A stretch of DNA of 64,000 nt. Origin: Antricoccus suffuscus (GTDB lineage: Bacteria > Actinomycetota > Actinomycetes > Mycobacteriales > Antricoccaceae). Positions within the stretch are counted from its first letter, which is position 1. Each line of letters starts with the position of its first letter. The stretch covers positions 60,184 through 124,183 of the forward strand of contig NZ_PVUE01000014.1 in the NCBI RefSeq assembly GCF_003003235.1, given 5' to 3'. The notes below the pieces were generated by a model. It searched no databases. It worked only from the letters and a program-made list of their open reading frames with translations, and had not been told where the DNA came from. Of this stretch, positions 8,962 through 19,003 are shown in pieces. A program made the position numbers and the translations under genes.

Positions 8962-11047
8962 CTCGCCTGAGCCGAACAAGATCAGCGATACCCGCGTCTG
9001 GCAAATAAGCGCGAGTCAACGCGATTCCGATTCGAGGTAGGTCAGCTACATCTCGGAAAATGAGGTACATCGGCTCGTAACGCGGTTGGAACTTGCGCTT
9101 GTAGGCGTGCAGGCTTCGGAATCCGTACGCCGGCTCAAGTGCCGCACCAAGGAGGTCGAATACCTTCTTGACAAGCGGGCCGGACCCGACGCCCGCGCCG
9201 ACGAGCGGCGCCCCTGAGAGCGAGACCAGCTGCGCGCCCTCACGCTGAAACTGCAGCATGCTTGAGGAGATGAGGAAGTCTACGGCCAACGCGAATCCGT
9301 CGTTGGTACGGCGCATGACATCGAGGGTCCAGCCACGAACCGCACCCCGCGACCCATAGATCGGCAACCACGATACGACCGCGTGCACCATGCCCCCGGG
9401 GCCAATGGCCAACGCGACCCGGGTCGCGGGATCCTCGGCCTCCTCGATCCCGCCAAGCGTGAACCCCATCTCTGGCAGCTCTTTTTCCGCGACCCACTGA
9501 TCACTCAAATTCCGCACCTGGTCGACGATGGCGCGCGGCTGCGAGCGCAGCGGTGCGAGCGAGAAGGAGATCCCCTCGCGGTGCGCGCGGTTCATAGCGG
9601 TGCGTACGTCCTGCCACCGCTTGCCCTTGAACTTCAGGTCCGGAAGGTCCACGAGCGCATCCTGCGCGACCTGAGTCGCCGACCACCCCCGCGCGGTGGC
9701 CCAGTCTGCCGCCGCGCCATCCGCGCCAAATAGGCAGGGAGTCACGGAGCTCTCTTCACACATATCCGCGAACTCGTCGAGCATCGCGCGGGTTTGATGT
9801 GGCGCCGCGATTGGGTTTCCGACCGCGATCGCAACCCCGGCGTGCCGCCGGAAGGCGACGGCCGAAGCGCGGTCCGCGGACAGGAAATGCCAGTTCCCGC
9901 GCCAGGTGGACATCCACGAAAGGTTTTGGCCGCCGTATCGCATGAGCAGTTCGCGGGTCTTCGTCGATGACTGCGTCGTGCGTGCTCTGTCGCCACTAGT
10001 GGCAGTGGTCGGGCGCAGTCCGAGCAACAGACCGAGCTCGCCAGCCCACAGCAACATCGTGACGAATGCGAACGCCGCCGAGCCACCGCTGATACCGAGG
10101 ACATCGGGCCACAGTGCGAAGCTCACGCCCACAAAACCGGCGGCACCGACAAGGACCATGAACGCGCAGGTCACGGTGGAGCCGATCCACGCAAGCCGGT
10201 GTCCGCGTCGTACGCCATTGGCGAGCACCACAGCACCAGCAATCACGAGCACCTTTTCGATTCCGGACACCACGCCGAGACCGTCCTGGCCGAGCGGCGC
10301 ATCGAAAACCGCCGCGGTTGCGAGGATCTGGACGGCACCGAGGGCCAGCATGCCGAACGCCGCCGACGTGCGCATCGTGCGTGGCTCATCGCGCAGTTCG
10401 GGCTGCCCCGCTGACTGCCGGCTGATGAGCAGCGGCCCGACGAGCAGTCCGGGCACTACGACGATGAGGTGCATGACGTCCGCGAGCGTGCCGATGTACA
10501 GGAACGAGATGCCGACGTAGCTCACGAGCGCAAGCCGCGCCCATCCGCGCCACGGCGCCCGAACCAGCGCGGTTGCCGCGGCAGCAACAGCGAGCATTCC
10601 GGCCGACGGACCGACATCGGTAGTAAGCACGACTTGATCGGCCCACCCCCAACCGTGCCCAGCCAGCAGTTGCAACAGCCCCGCCGCTCCGATCGCCCCG
10701 AAGATGTGCCCGGTAATCGCGACGACGGCTACCCGCGTCGTACCCACGCGGTATTCCGCGTATCCGACGAGCAACGCAAACCCGGCGACGATCGGCAGAT
10801 AGAACAGCGGCACAAGGCCGAAGAAGGCGCCGGTCACAATCGACCACCAGTGCCCCTCGGCGAACGACGGCGCGCCGTACGCGACGTCGGCATACCAGCT
10901 AAAAGACGTCACGTCGGTCCACAAAGCGCCGGTGACGATGCCGAGCAGCAGCGTGATTGCACACACGGTGGAAGTAAACGGGGTACGGCGGATGACCGTA
11001 CGGATGGAACTGCTGAACGCACCGATACGGGCGAGGTTTTTGGGCAT
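8807..11047 (-). CDS. MprF-like membrane protein with DUF2156 aminoacyl-transferase domain
   Basis: 746 residues. Roughly residues 1-350 hold several hydrophobic spans (FTSTVCAITLLLGIVTGAL, IVAGFALLVGYAEY, ALVSYVGISFLYIGTLADV), and residues about 370-680 form the GNAT-type DUF2156 domain (YGGQNLSWMSTWRGNWHFL, GFALAVDFLISSSM, HAYKRKFQPRYEPMYLIF). The family includes lysyl-phosphatidylglycerol synthetase/flippases that lower envelope charge. Start ATG 11047 is taken in place of 11104. The expected end is near ALTRAYLPD; the 60-odd residues after it are Arg/Ala/Pro-rich and antisense to the aldolase gene, so the natural stop may have been lost. Amino acid donor unknown. Confidence 0.78.
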   Translation of the reverse strand: MPKNLARIGAFSSSIRTVIRRTPFTSTVCAITLLLGIVTGALWTDVTSFSWYADVAYGAPSFAEGHWWSIVTGAFFGLVPLFYLPIVAGFALLVGYAEYRVGTTRVAVVAITGHIFGAIGAAGLLQLLAGHGWGWADQVVLTTDVGPSAGMLAVAAAATALVRAPWRGWARLALVSYVGISFLYIGTLADVMHLIVVVPGLLVGPLLISRQSAGQPELRDEPRTMRTSAAFGMLALGAVQILATAAVFDAPLGQDGLGVVSGIEKVLVIAGAVVLANGVRRGHRLAWIGSTVTCAFMVLVGAAGFVGVSFALWPDVLGISGGSAAFAFVTMLLWAGELGLLLGLRPTTATSGDRARTTQSSTKTRELLMRYGGQNLSWMSTWRGNWHFLSADRASAVAFRRHAGVAIAVGNPIAAPHQTRAMLDEFADMCEESSVTPCLFGADGAAADWATARGWSATQVAQDALVDLPDLKFKGKRWQDVRTAMNRAHREGISFSLAPLRSQPRAIVDQVRNLSDQWVAEKELPEMGFTLGGIEEAEDPATRVALAIGPGGMVHAVVSWLPIYGSRGAVRGWTLDVMRRTNDGFALAVDFLISSSMLQFQREGAQLVSLSGAPLVGAGVGSGPLVKKVFDLLGAALEPAYGFRSLHAYKRKFQPRYEPMYLIFRDVADLPRIGIALTRAYLPDAGIADLVRLRRATSHVGPRSSVRESRPHARGTAPRATRPSGRRAPAGHAPSRQRKRALLGQR

Positions 11048-11211
11048 GACTCGACCGTAGGATTTCGCGGTCGGATTTCCGATGGCCCGCTCACCACACT
11101 TCAAGGTGGTGCTAACTCCACTGATCGGCGGAAGATTCCGCCCGTCGGCAAATTTGCGGCGATCGGCGTGCCGGTGATCCGGCCGCCGACGACGTCAGGC
11201 ATGGTGGAGGG

Positions 11212-12306
11212 ATGAGTCGCCAAGTACTAGTCGCAGTAGACGGCAATTCACTGCTTCATCGCGCGTTCCATGCCACAGCCGCGTCTGCCATGCGGACCAG
11301 TGACGGTCGAGCCAGCTGGGCGGTGCATGGGTTCACCTCCCTGCTCATCGGCGCCGTCACCCGTGCTGGCGCCGACGCGCTCGTGATCGGCTTCGACGAC
11401 CACACGACAAGCGTCCGCAAGGACGCGCATCCGTCGTACAAGGCCACCCGGCTCGAGAAACCACCCGAATTAGTCGCACAGATCGCCGGCACAATCAGCA
11501 TGTTGCGCGATGCAGGCATATGCGTCGTCGTACCGGACGGTCTCGAGGCCGACGACGTACTCGCGTCGGCAAGCAGGGCCGGATGCGCGGCCGGCTGGCG
11601 GGTCGTCATCGCTACGTCGGACCGCGACTCATTCGCACTCATCAACGAGCACACGTCGGTGTTACGCCTACTCAACGGCGGCATCGCGGGTAGCCCGGTG
11701 CTTACCCCGGACCGACTACACACGATGTACGGCGTACGTCCGGAGCAGTATCGCGACTACGCTGCCATGCGCGGTGACGCATCCGACAATCTCAAGGGAA
11801 TCCCCGGGATTGGCAAGAAGACCGCTCAAAAGCTTCTGGCGCGCTACGGGAGCACCCAAGCGGCTTTCGACGCCGTAGACGCCGATCCCGGCGGCGTCGG
11901 AGCTACTCTCGGTCGCGCGATGGCCACGAAACTTGCCGATGCCACCAATCGTGCGGCATTCGCCACCACGAGCAAGATCATGACCATGCGAACCGACGTA
12001 CCGCTCGGACTCGACTTCGACGATGCCGATGGACTCGGGCGGCTTCCGCTGTCCCCCGACCTGTTGATCCCGGCACTTGACTCGTGGGAGCTGACGGGGC
12101 TTCAAGAGTCCGCACTGCGCACCTTAGGCGGCTTTGCTGCCGTCTCGCGCACCCAGGTCGATCCGTACGCCAACCTTCAGTTCCCGGTCGCTGAGCCACC
12201 GGATCACTCCGACGACGCAACGGGGCTCCCCACCTCCAGTACGACCGTGACCGCACAGCCGCGTCGATCCGAGCCGGCCGACCAGCTCGAGCTCACCCTC
12301 TTCTGA
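11212..12306 (+). CDS. 5'-3' exonuclease (DNA polymerase I N-domain family)
   Basis: A stand-alone 364-residue flap/5' nuclease. The acidic metal residues appear in VAVDGNSLLHRAFHA (residues 6-20), IGFDDHTTSVRK, GLEADDVLAS and ATSDRDSFAL; the helix-hairpin-helix GIPGIGKKTAQKLLARYG is near residue 198. Homologues remove RNA primers and flaps during replication and repair; actinobacteria often keep such a copy beside full-length PolA. The C-terminal 45 residues are Pro/Ser-rich and probably disordered. It converges on the GH65 gene with a 17-bp gap and no visible terminator. Confidence 0.9.
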   Translation: MSRQVLVAVDGNSLLHRAFHATAASAMRTSDGRASWAVHGFTSLLIGAVTRAGADALVIGFDDHTTSVRKDAHPSYKATRLEKPPELVAQIAGTISMLRDAGICVVVPDGLEADDVLASASRAGCAAGWRVVIATSDRDSFALINEHTSVLRLLNGGIAGSPVLTPDRLHTMYGVRPEQYRDYAAMRGDASDNLKGIPGIGKKTAQKLLARYGSTQAAFDAVDADPGGVGATLGRAMATKLADATNRAAFATTSKIMTMRTDVPLGLDFDDADGLGRLPLSPDLLIPALDSWELTGLQESALRTLGGFAAVSRTQVDPYANLQFPVAEPPDHSDDATGLPTSSTTVTAQPRRSEPADQLELTLF

Positions 12307-12323
12307 ATTCGCTCATCCGGCAA

Positions 12324-14732
12324 TCATGCTCGATCATCCAGTTCACGTATCCCAAGATCGAGGGCGGCGTAGGCGGGGTCACCGTCCATCAACGGTTCGC
12401 GGCCCGATGGTTGTGTGGGAGTCGGCAAAAGCGCCAACCGGTGACGCAGCGGTCGGCGTACTGACTTGGCGCAGGTAACCTCGACCTGCTCGTCGTACAG
12501 GACCAACGACATCGTTCGGTCGGTCTGGCCTGGAAGGCTGCACTCCACCTGTCCATCGGCGACCTCGACCAGCAGTCGCATCCCCCACCACCGCACTCGG
12601 AACGCCAACCGGGTGATGCCTTCAGGAAGCGCGGGCGCAAGAGTCAGCAGGCTGTGGTGTTCTCGCAAACCGCCAAACCCCTCAACCAAAGCCGACCAGC
12701 CACCGGCCAACGACGCGATGTGCAGGCCGTCTTTAGTGTTGTGGTGCAGATCGTGCAAATCCATCAACGCAGCCTCGTGCAAATACCGGTGGGCGAGCTC
12801 CAGGTGCCCGACCTCCGCGCACATCACGGCTTGGGTGCACGCCGATAGCGAGGAGTCCCGCACCGTACGCCGTTCGTAGTAGTCGATATTGCGCGCCTTC
12901 TGATCCGGGGTGAACGAGTCGCCGCACCAATGCATTGCAAGCACTAGATCGGCCTGCTTAATGACCTGTTTGCGGTAGAGCTGGAAGTACGGCGAGTGCA
13001 ACATCAGCGGGTATTGATCAACAGAGCCGTCGAAGTCCCATTCGCCGTACCGGGTGAAGTTGCCGCATTGCGGATGTACGCCGAGCTCCTCGTCGTACGG
13101 TATGAAGACAGCAGACGCCGCATCCCGCCAGGCGGCAACGTCCTCAACCGAGACACCGAGTTGCGCAGCGTTCTGCGGATGCCGCACGCACGCATCGGCC
13201 GCCGCCCGCAAGTTGCGCGCGGCCATCAGGTTGGTGAACACGTTGTCGTCAGCGACCGCGGTGTACTCGTCCGGGCCGGTGACACCGTCGATGTGCCACG
13301 CCCCATGCCTGTCGTGATGACCGATCGACATCCATAGCCGGGCCGTCTCGACCAGTACGGCGAGTCCGCACTCCAGTTCCAGCGCAAGGTCGCCGGTCAC
13401 CAACCGATAGTGCTCGAACGCGGAGGCGATGTCGGCGTTGATGTGAAACGCCGCCGTACCCGCCGGCCAGTAAGCGCTCGCCTCCTCACCGTTGATCGTG
13501 CGCCACGCAAAAGCAGCGCCGTCGAGACCCAGTGTCTTGGCCCTGGCACGAGCAAGGTCCAGCGTGGAAGCCCGCCACCGCAGGGCATCCGCGGTGGCAT
13601 CCGGGATCGTTAGCGTCAACAGCGGCAGTACGTATCCTTCGGTGTCCCAAAACGCGTGCCCGTCATAGCCGGGCCCCGTGAGGCCTTTGGCCGCGATCGC
13701 CCGACGCTCGGTGCGAGCACCGGCCTGCAGCACGTGAAACAGCCCGAACCGGACCGCCTGCTGCACCACGGGGTCGCCGTCCACTTCGACATCCGCAGAC
13801 TTCCAGAAGTCGTCGAGATAGTCGCGCTGCGTCCCGGTCAACCCGCTCCATCCGGCGTACGACGCCCCGGTCAAGGCGGCCTCGACCTGATCACGCACGG
13901 CCGGCGCGGACCGTGTCGACGACCAGCCATAGCCGATGTACTTCACGACGCGCAGCTTCTCCCCCGGCTGCAGCGTGCAGACAACCGTCGTACGCGCCCA
14001 GTCGTCGCGGATCTCGCTGTCGACCGTGTGCCGGCCGGGCGCCTCGACGACGTGCTCCATACCGGCGCCCATCAACAGTCCGCTGCTTTTGGTGCGGTGC
14101 AACAGAACTGCACCTGACTTCGTCACGTCGGCGTCGATCGGGAGCAGCGGCCGTTCGAGCGCTGCGGCCACCCGGGGATCGTCCCCGACATTGACCGGCG
14201 GCGCCTCGTTGGCGACCAGTTCTGACTGCAAAATTATCCGTGTCTGCAGGCCGACCGCTTCCACTTCATATTCGATGGCGGCGACCGCGCGGTGCACGAA
14301 CGACACCAGGCGCGTCGAGGTCACCCGCACATGGCTGCCTGCCGGCGACCGCCAGTCCGCCGTCCGCCGTAGCGTGCCGGCCCGGAAGTCCAGCGTCCGC
14401 TCGTGATCCAGCAACTCGCCGTATCGCACGTCGAACGGGGTGTCATCCACTAGAAGCCGCATGATTTTGCCGTTAGTTACGTTGACTAGCGTCTGCCCCG
14501 ACTCTGGATAGCCGTAACCTGCCTCGGCGTACGGCAGCGGACGCCCCTCGTAAAACGAGCCGAGATACGTGCCCGGTATCGCGTGCGGTTCGCCCTCGTC
14601 GAGATTGGCCCGCAGTCCGACATGCCCGTTGGACAATGCAAAAAGGGACTCCATCTGTGCGAGCTGATCGACATCGAGGAAGGTCTCGCGTAGGCACCAT
14701 GGCTCGACCGGAAACCTCACCGGGTCAGTCAC
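12324..14732 (-). CDS. Glycoside hydrolase family 65 disaccharide phosphorylase
   Basis: An 802-residue GH65 protein. Typical landmarks are the N-terminal [17 protein letters not shown], the FWDTEGY motif at 361-367, and [12 protein letters not shown] with the catalytic acid Glu at about 489, then the [23 protein letters not shown] segment. Family members phosphorolyse trehalose, maltose, kojibiose or nigerose into beta-glucose-1-phosphate plus glucose. Its GTG start overlaps the stop of the beta-phosphoglucomutase gene by 4 bases, so the two are translationally coupled and should act in sequence. The exact disaccharide is not readable; trehalose or maltose are the likeliest. Confidence 0.9.
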   Translation of the reverse strand: MTDPVRFPVEPWCLRETFLDVDQLAQMESLFALSNGHVGLRANLDEGEPHAIPGTYLGSFYEGRPLPYAEAGYGYPESGQTLVNVTNGKIMRLLVDDTPFDVRYGELLDHERTLDFRAGTLRRTADWRSPAGSHVRVTSTRLVSFVHRAVAAIEYEVEAVGLQTRIILQSELVANEAPPVNVGDDPRVAAALERPLLPIDADVTKSGAVLLHRTKSSGLLMGAGMEHVVEAPGRHTVDSEIRDDWARTTVVCTLQPGEKLRVVKYIGYGWSSTRSAPAVRDQVEAALTGASYAGWSGLTGTQRDYLDDFWKSADVEVDGDPVVQQAVRFGLFHVLQAGARTERRAIAAKGLTGPGYDGHAFWDTEGYVLPLLTLTIPDATADALRWRASTLDLARARAKTLGLDGAAFAWRTINGEEASAYWPAGTAAFHINADIASAFEHYRLVTGDLALELECGLAVLVETARLWMSIGHHDRHGAWHIDGVTGPDEYTAVADDNVFTNLMAARNLRAAADACVRHPQNAAQLGVSVEDVAAWRDAASAVFIPYDEELGVHPQCGNFTRYGEWDFDGSVDQYPLMLHSPYFQLYRKQVIKQADLVLAMHWCGDSFTPDQKARNIDYYERRTVRDSSLSACTQAVMCAEVGHLELAHRYLHEAALMDLHDLHHNTKDGLHIASLAGGWSALVEGFGGLREHHSLLTLAPALPEGITRLAFRVRWWGMRLLVEVADGQVECSLPGQTDRTMSLVLYDEQVEVTCAKSVRRPLRHRLALLPTPTQPSGREPLMDGDPAYAALDLGIRELDDRA

Positions 14733-15451
14733 AACAGCTCCTCCAGATCCTGCACCACAATGTCGGCGCCGTGCGCCCGCAGCGCGTCGGCCTGGCCGAG
14801 CCTGTCAACGCCGATGACATACCCAAAGTGCCCGGCCCGACCCGCAGCGACACCTGCCAGAGCGTCCTCGAAAACGGCCGCGGCGTGCGCAGGTACGCCG
14901 AGCTCAGAAGCGGCCTCGAGAAACGTATCCGGTGCGGGTTTGCCTGGCAAAGACCGCTTCCGCGCCACAACGCCGTCGATACGGGTCTCAAACGACGCAG
15001 CCAGGCCGGTGACATTGAGGACTTCCTCTGTGTTGGCGCTGCTCGACACGACCGCGCAACGAAGACCCGCCTTGCGCGCCGCATCGACGAATCGACGGCT
15101 CCCGTCGTACACCTTGACACCGTCACGCCGGATCAGGCTCAGCAGCAGCACGTTCTTGCGATTGCCGACGCCATGGACGGTTCCGTCGCCGGGGGGGTCG
15201 CCTGGATCGCCCTCCGGCAGCGTGATCGCTCTGCTCGCAAGGAAGTCGCGCACCCCGTCCTCCCGTTTCTTGCCGTCGACGTACGCCGCGTAGTCCGCGT
15301 TGGCGTCGAACGGCACGAACGTCGCGTCGCGGTGCTGCAGAAACTGGTCGAACGTCTCCTTCCATGCCGCTCGGTGTAAGTCCGCGGTCTTGGTCAGTAC
15401 ACCGTCCAGGTCGAAGAGGCAGGCTGTAATCGTGTCCGGCAGGCCGCGCAC
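14729..15451 (-). CDS. Beta-phosphoglucomutase-type HAD hydrolase
   Basis: 240 residues of the HAD superfamily. Motif [15 protein letters not shown] is at residues 13-26 (nucleophile Asp 14 and acid/base Asp 16), motif [12 protein letters not shown] near 137, Lys in [11 protein letters not shown] near 170 and motif [13 protein letters not shown] near 195. The cap segment [14 protein letters not shown] fits beta-phosphoglucomutases, which convert beta-glucose-1-phosphate to glucose-6-phosphate. The 4-base overlap with the GH65 phosphorylase gene, which makes that sugar phosphate, supports the assignment. GTG 15451 is used; the DoxX-like gene ends 3 bases upstream. Confidence 0.87.
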   Translation of the reverse strand: MRGLPDTITACLFDLDGVLTKTADLHRAAWKETFDQFLQHRDATFVPFDANADYAAYVDGKKREDGVRDFLASRAITLPEGDPGDPPGDGTVHGVGNRKNVLLLSLIRRDGVKVYDGSRRFVDAARKAGLRCAVVSSSANTEEVLNVTGLAASFETRIDGVVARKRSLPGKPAPDTFLEAASELGVPAHAAAVFEDALAGVAAGRAGHFGYVIGVDRLGQADALRAHGADIVVQDLEELL

Positions 15452-15454
15452 GAG

Positions 15455-15910
15455 TCAGTCTTCGGTGCGTGTCACGCGCGACTCGCTCAATGCCGCGTCA
15501 ACGACTAGGCCAGTACCGATCCCGAGCAACCAACTGTCCTTGGCGATGGCTACTCCGGCACCGGTTGGCCGCAGGTACTTGTCATGCAGGGCAGGCGTTT
15601 TGATGTACATGCCGACCAACGCGCCTGCGAACCCCGTCAGCGCCAGCCCGGCAAGCCCAGCTGGAACAATCGGTAACAGTAGTGCGGATCCGACGGCGAT
15701 CTCGCCGACGGCCAGTGCCTTGAGGAACAGCTTCGGCTCGACCTTCTTCACGACCGGGTATGCCCCAGCTGCGGTCGCGTGGATCCCGTTGGCGGTGGCC
15801 TCGTCGCCCGAGAGCTTCCCGACCCCGGAATTAAGAATGAAAGCGCCTGCGGCGATCCTGGCCGGGGCCCGGCGAAGCTTTGCGGCTAATGACATCAAGA
15901 CTCCAATCAA
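15455..15910 (-). CDS. DoxX-like small membrane protein
   Basis: 151 residues with several hydrophobic stretches: RIAAGAFILNSGVGKL, FLKALAVGEIAVGSALLLP, LAGLALTGFAGALVGMYI and the weaker LLGIGTGLVVDAAL. This layout matches DoxX/DoxD-like membrane proteins of unknown or thiol-redox-related role. The start may be internal ATG 15895 (MSLAAKLRR). It ends 3 bases before the beta-phosphoglucomutase start, so it is probably the first gene of a DoxX-bPGM-GH65 transcript, though no functional link is evident. Confidence 0.7.
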   Translation of the reverse strand: MIGVLMSLAAKLRRAPARIAAGAFILNSGVGKLSGDEATANGIHATAAGAYPVVKKVEPKLFLKALAVGEIAVGSALLLPIVPAGLAGLALTGFAGALVGMYIKTPALHDKYLRPTGAGVAIAKDSWLLGIGTGLVVDAALSESRVTRTED

Positions 15911-15943
15911 CGCGATAACCCGACTGTAGCGAACTCGACGTAC

Positions 15944-16726
15944 CTACGCGTGATTACGTTCGTGGACCAGACGCAACCCGATCAGCGTCAGCATCGGCTC
16001 ATAGTCACTGATCGTGTCGCATTCTTCGCGCACAACGTCGGCGTACACTCCGGTCGCGACGACCGTCAGATCATCAAGAGACACACCCAACGACTCGCCG
16101 ATCCGATCCACGATCCCATCGACTTGCCCGGCAAAGCCAAACACCATTCCGGACTGAATCGCCTCGACCGTATTCTTGGCGATGACGTTGCGCGGACGGA
16201 CTAACTCAACCGCGCGCAGCTGAGACCCCCTACGTGCCAGCGCATCGAGGGAAATTCCCATACCTGGGGCGATCACTCCCCCGATAAACTGGGCCTTATC
16301 ATTGACTACGTCGAAGGTCGTCGCCGTACCGAAGTCCACGATCACGCACGGACCGCCGTAGAGCGACACTCCGGCCAGCGCATTGACGATTCGGTCGGCG
16401 CCGATCTCCCGTGGATTATCGGTCAGGATAGGTACGCCAGTCTTCGTTCCCGGCTCTACTATGGAGACTTGGCAGCCGCCGTACCGACGCGAGATCAGCT
16501 CGCGCATCTCGTGCAAGATCACCGGCACCGTCGACGCCACGGCAATCGCATCGATCACGCCGTCGGCGCTTTCGGTACGTTCGACCAAGCCGCTGATCAA
16601 CACGTGCCACTCGTCGGCGGTACGCCGCTCGTCCGAGGCGACCCGCCAATGCGCCTGCAGACGGTCAGCGTCAAACAGGCCGACCACGGTGTAGTTGTTA
16701 CGGATGTCCAGACATAGCAGGGTCAT
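15944..16726 (-). CDS. coaX: Type III pantothenate kinase
   Basis: 260 residues of the ASKHA kinase fold. The N-terminal LCLDIRNNYTVVGLF phosphate loop, the REIGADRIVNALAG segment, the DFGTATTFDVV motif near residue 120 and the GGVIAPGMGISLDAL substrate loop are all typical of CoaX. It phosphorylates pantothenate in the first committed step of CoA synthesis, without feedback inhibition by CoA. ATG 16726 is used because it opens the conserved fold; the frame continues upstream to 16903 antisense to panD. It lies 7 bases after panD in panC-panD-coaX. A type I enzyme, coaA, is also present at 43129. Confidence 0.93.
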   Translation of the reverse strand: MTLLCLDIRNNYTVVGLFDADRLQAHWRVASDERRTADEWHVLISGLVERTESADGVIDAIAVASTVPVILHEMRELISRRYGGCQVSIVEPGTKTGVPILTDNPREIGADRIVNALAGVSLYGGPCVIVDFGTATTFDVVNDKAQFIGGVIAPGMGISLDALARRGSQLRAVELVRPRNVIAKNTVEAIQSGMVFGFAGQVDGIVDRIGESLGVSLDDLTVVATGVYADVVREECDTISDYEPMLTLIGLRLVHERNHA

Positions 16727-16733
16727 ACGACCA

Positions 16734-17165
16734 TCATCTATGGACGAGGTCCCCGCGCACCAGCCCAGCCTGTCCGGTCTGCTCGGCGGGGAGGGTCTGC
16801 GCGGCGTCAGCTCCGGTCCCGACGATCCGATTGTCGGCGTCGACGAAGACGACGTGCGACTTGAGCGCGCGGGCCTCCGCGTCGGTGACCTGCGCATAGG
16901 CAATCAGAATGACGAGGTCACCGGGATGGACCAGATGCGCGGCCGCGCCGTTGATCCCGATGATCCCGCTCCCGCGTTCGCCGGCGATCGTATAGGTCTC
17001 CAACCGTGCGCCGTTGTCGATGTCGACGATGTGCACGAGTTCGCCCGGCAGAATGTCCGACGCTTCCAGCAGGTCTTGATCGATCGTCACCGAGCCAACG
17101 TAGTGAAGGTCGGCCTGCGTGACAGTGGCGCGGTGGATCTTGCTCTTCATCATGGTTCGCAACAT
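16734..17165 (-). CDS. panD: Aspartate 1-decarboxylase
   Basis: 143 residues. The protein opens [17 protein letters not shown] and has the self-cleavage site Tyr22-Val-Gly24-Ser25, where Ser25 becomes the pyruvoyl cofactor. [16 protein letters not shown] is the conserved core. It makes beta-alanine, the second substrate of pantothenate synthetase. ATG 17165 is the family start and lies 1 base after the panC stop. The C-terminal 25 residues beyond the core ([18 protein letters not shown]) are a variable tail. Confidence 0.95.
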   Translation of the reverse strand: MLRTMMKSKIHRATVTQADLHYVGSVTIDQDLLEASDILPGELVHIVDIDNGARLETYTIAGERGSGIIGINGAAAHLVHPGDLVILIAYAQVTDAEARALKSHVVFVDADNRIVGTGADAAQTLPAEQTGQAGLVRGDLVHR

Positions 17166-17166
17166 G

Positions 17167-18159
17167 TCAGCGTGCCTCCCTGTCAACGAGGACGGCGGCA
17201 TCGCCGAGCGACAGGCCCATGTTGTCGAGCAGCCGCGTCGTACCGACCCTCGCGGCTACTAACAAACGCGCCTCGGCCCCGGGCTGCGGCGTACCCATGT
17301 CGGTATTGGTCAACTCGAGGTAGTCCAGGTCGACCCCGTCGGCTGCTGTGACGACGTCGTACGCCGCGGCCAGCACCGCTTCGGCTCCCTCGTCCGCGGC
17401 GTTAACTCCGGCACGCAGGGCGCGCGACAGCGCCACCGCCCGTCGACGTTCGGCCGCATCGAGGTAGCGGTTACGCGAGGACATCGCAAGCCCGTCGGCC
17501 TCACGGACCGTGGGCGCTCCCAGCACCTCGACCGGCATGCACAACGTGCGGGCCATCGAACGAATCAGCGACAGTTGCTGGTAGTCCTTCTCGCCGAACA
17601 CGGCCAAGTCTGGGCGCACGAGACCGAACAGCTTGGCGACGACAGTGAGGACACCGCGGTAATGCGTCGGCCGGGTCGCACCTTCGAGGACCGTCGCCAG
17701 CGGTCCAGGGTCGACGGTGATCCCGGCGCGTCCCGGTCCGTCCGGATACATCGTGTCTACCTCGGGCGCGAAGATGACATCGACACCAAGCTGGGCGCAT
17801 TTGGCCAGGTCATCGTCCCAGGTACGCGGATATGAGTCGAAATCCTCGTTGGGTGCGAACTGGGTCGGGTTGACGAAGATCGACACCGCGAGACAGTCAC
17901 TGCGCTCACGCGCGTATGCCATCAAAGCGGCATGGCCGTCGTGCAACGCTCCCATCGTCGGTACGAGTGAGATCGTCTGACCGTTCGTGCGCATCGGCCG
18001 TAGCGCGGCGTCAAGTTCCTCGCGGGTCCGGGCAATGATCGGGCTGCGGCGACTAGGCGGGCGGGGGTTGACTCTGGTCGTACTTGAGGTGGCGGCATTG
18101 GCCGACTGCGCGCTGCGGTCGGCAAGAAGGCTGCCAGAAACGGGTGCATTGGTCCTCAT
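17167..18159 (-). CDS. panC: Pantothenate synthetase
   Basis: 330 residues; condenses pantoate with beta-alanine using ATP. The HIGH-like motif [14 protein letters not shown] is near residue 68, [17 protein letters not shown] near 95, [15 protein letters not shown] near 190, and the KMSKS-like SSRNRYL near 225. The first 40 residues are an Ala/Ser/Arg-rich extension not needed for the fold, so a start nearer [12 protein letters not shown] is possible. It heads the panC-panD-coaX operon, giving beta-alanine supply, condensation and phosphorylation together. Confidence 0.93.
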   Translation of the reverse strand: MRTNAPVSGSLLADRSAQSANAATSSTTRVNPRPPSRRSPIIARTREELDAALRPMRTNGQTISLVPTMGALHDGHAALMAYARERSDCLAVSIFVNPTQFAPNEDFDSYPRTWDDDLAKCAQLGVDVIFAPEVDTMYPDGPGRAGITVDPGPLATVLEGATRPTHYRGVLTVVAKLFGLVRPDLAVFGEKDYQQLSLIRSMARTLCMPVEVLGAPTVREADGLAMSSRNRYLDAAERRRAVALSRALRAGVNAADEGAEAVLAAAYDVVTAADGVDLDYLELTNTDMGTPQPGAEARLLVAARVGTTRLLDNMGLSLGDAAVLVDREAR

Positions 18160-18280
18160 GGAGGGGCCTTTCGTTCCAGTCCCGCTGCGCGTGGTCGGCA
18201 GGTAGGGGTACCAGACAATTGGATGCCCTCAGTCTAGAACCGCTCGGCCCCGTCGCGCCTTTCCATGGCCTAAATCACCG

Positions 18281-18901
18281 CTATTCGAACGGCGCGAGAT
18301 CGCCCGATCCGCGGCGCAGGATTCGTGGCGTGCCATCCACGAAATCGATGACCGTAGTAGGAGTCTCGCCGCAGTCGCCAGAATCCAGTACGACGTCCAC
18401 GACCGCGTCGAGTTCTTCTTTGATCTCCCAGCCTTGGGTCATGGGCGCCTCTTGGTCGGGCAGCAGCAGTGTGCTGGTCACCAGGGGTTCACCGAGCTCT
18501 GCCAGCAGTGCCTGCACGACCTTGTTGTCGGGTATCCGAACACCTACGGTCTTCTTCTTGGGATGCAGCATGCGACGCGGAACATCGCGCAGCGCGGGCA
18601 GGATAAAGGTGTAACTGCCTGGCGTCGTCGCCTTGATCTTGCGGAACACCGCATTGTCGACGTGCACGAACTGGCCAAGTTGCGCGAAATCCTTACACAC
18701 CAAAGCGAAATGGTGATTTTCGCTCAGCTTCCGGATCTTCCGAATCCGGTCGAGCCCCTCTTTGTTGCCCAGGCCGCAACCGAGCGCGAAGCACGAATCA
18801 GTTGGATAGACAATCAGCCCACCGGCCCTGATTTCGTCAGCGGTCTTCGCGATAACGCGCGGTTGCGGATTGTCCGGGTGTACGTCGAAATACTTCGCCA
18901 T
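18281..18901 (-). CDS. Sua5/YciO/YrdC-family protein
   Basis: 206 residues of the YrdC fold. IRAGGLIVYPTDSCFALGC near residue 26, the RIRKIRKLSENHHFAL KxR-type segment near 55, PGSYTFILPA near 95 and GVRIPDNKVVQALLAELG near 120 match the YciO branch. Sua5/YrdC make threonylcarbamoyl-AMP for the t6A37 tRNA base; YciO paralogues may have another role. The C-terminal Sua5 domain is absent. It sits alone between panC and the DHA2 transporter terminator. Confidence 0.85.
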   Translation of the reverse strand: MAKYFDVHPDNPQPRVIAKTADEIRAGGLIVYPTDSCFALGCGLGNKEGLDRIRKIRKLSENHHFALVCKDFAQLGQFVHVDNAVFRKIKATTPGSYTFILPALRDVPRRMLHPKKKTVGVRIPDNKVVQALLAELGEPLVTSTLLLPDQEAPMTQGWEIKEELDAVVDVVLDSGDCGETPTTVIDFVDGTPRILRRGSGDLAPFE

Positions 18902-18937
18902 TACCTCACCTTAACCTGGCCGTGCTGGTCAGATAGA

Positions 18938-18977
18938 AATGGAGCGCTTCAGGTCGCCTGACCTGAAGCGCTCCATT
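18938..18977 (-). terminator. Terminator of the DHA2 transporter gene
   Basis: An 18-bp perfect stem (arms at 18938-18955 and 18960-18977) with a GCCT loop, 26 bases downstream of the transporter stop at 19004 on the minus strand. On that strand it is followed by TTCTAT, a weak U-rich tail. It also separates that transcript from the Sua5/YciO gene. Confidence 0.85.
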
Positions 18978-19003
18978 ATCAAACTGGATCACCGTCGCGC
19001 CGA

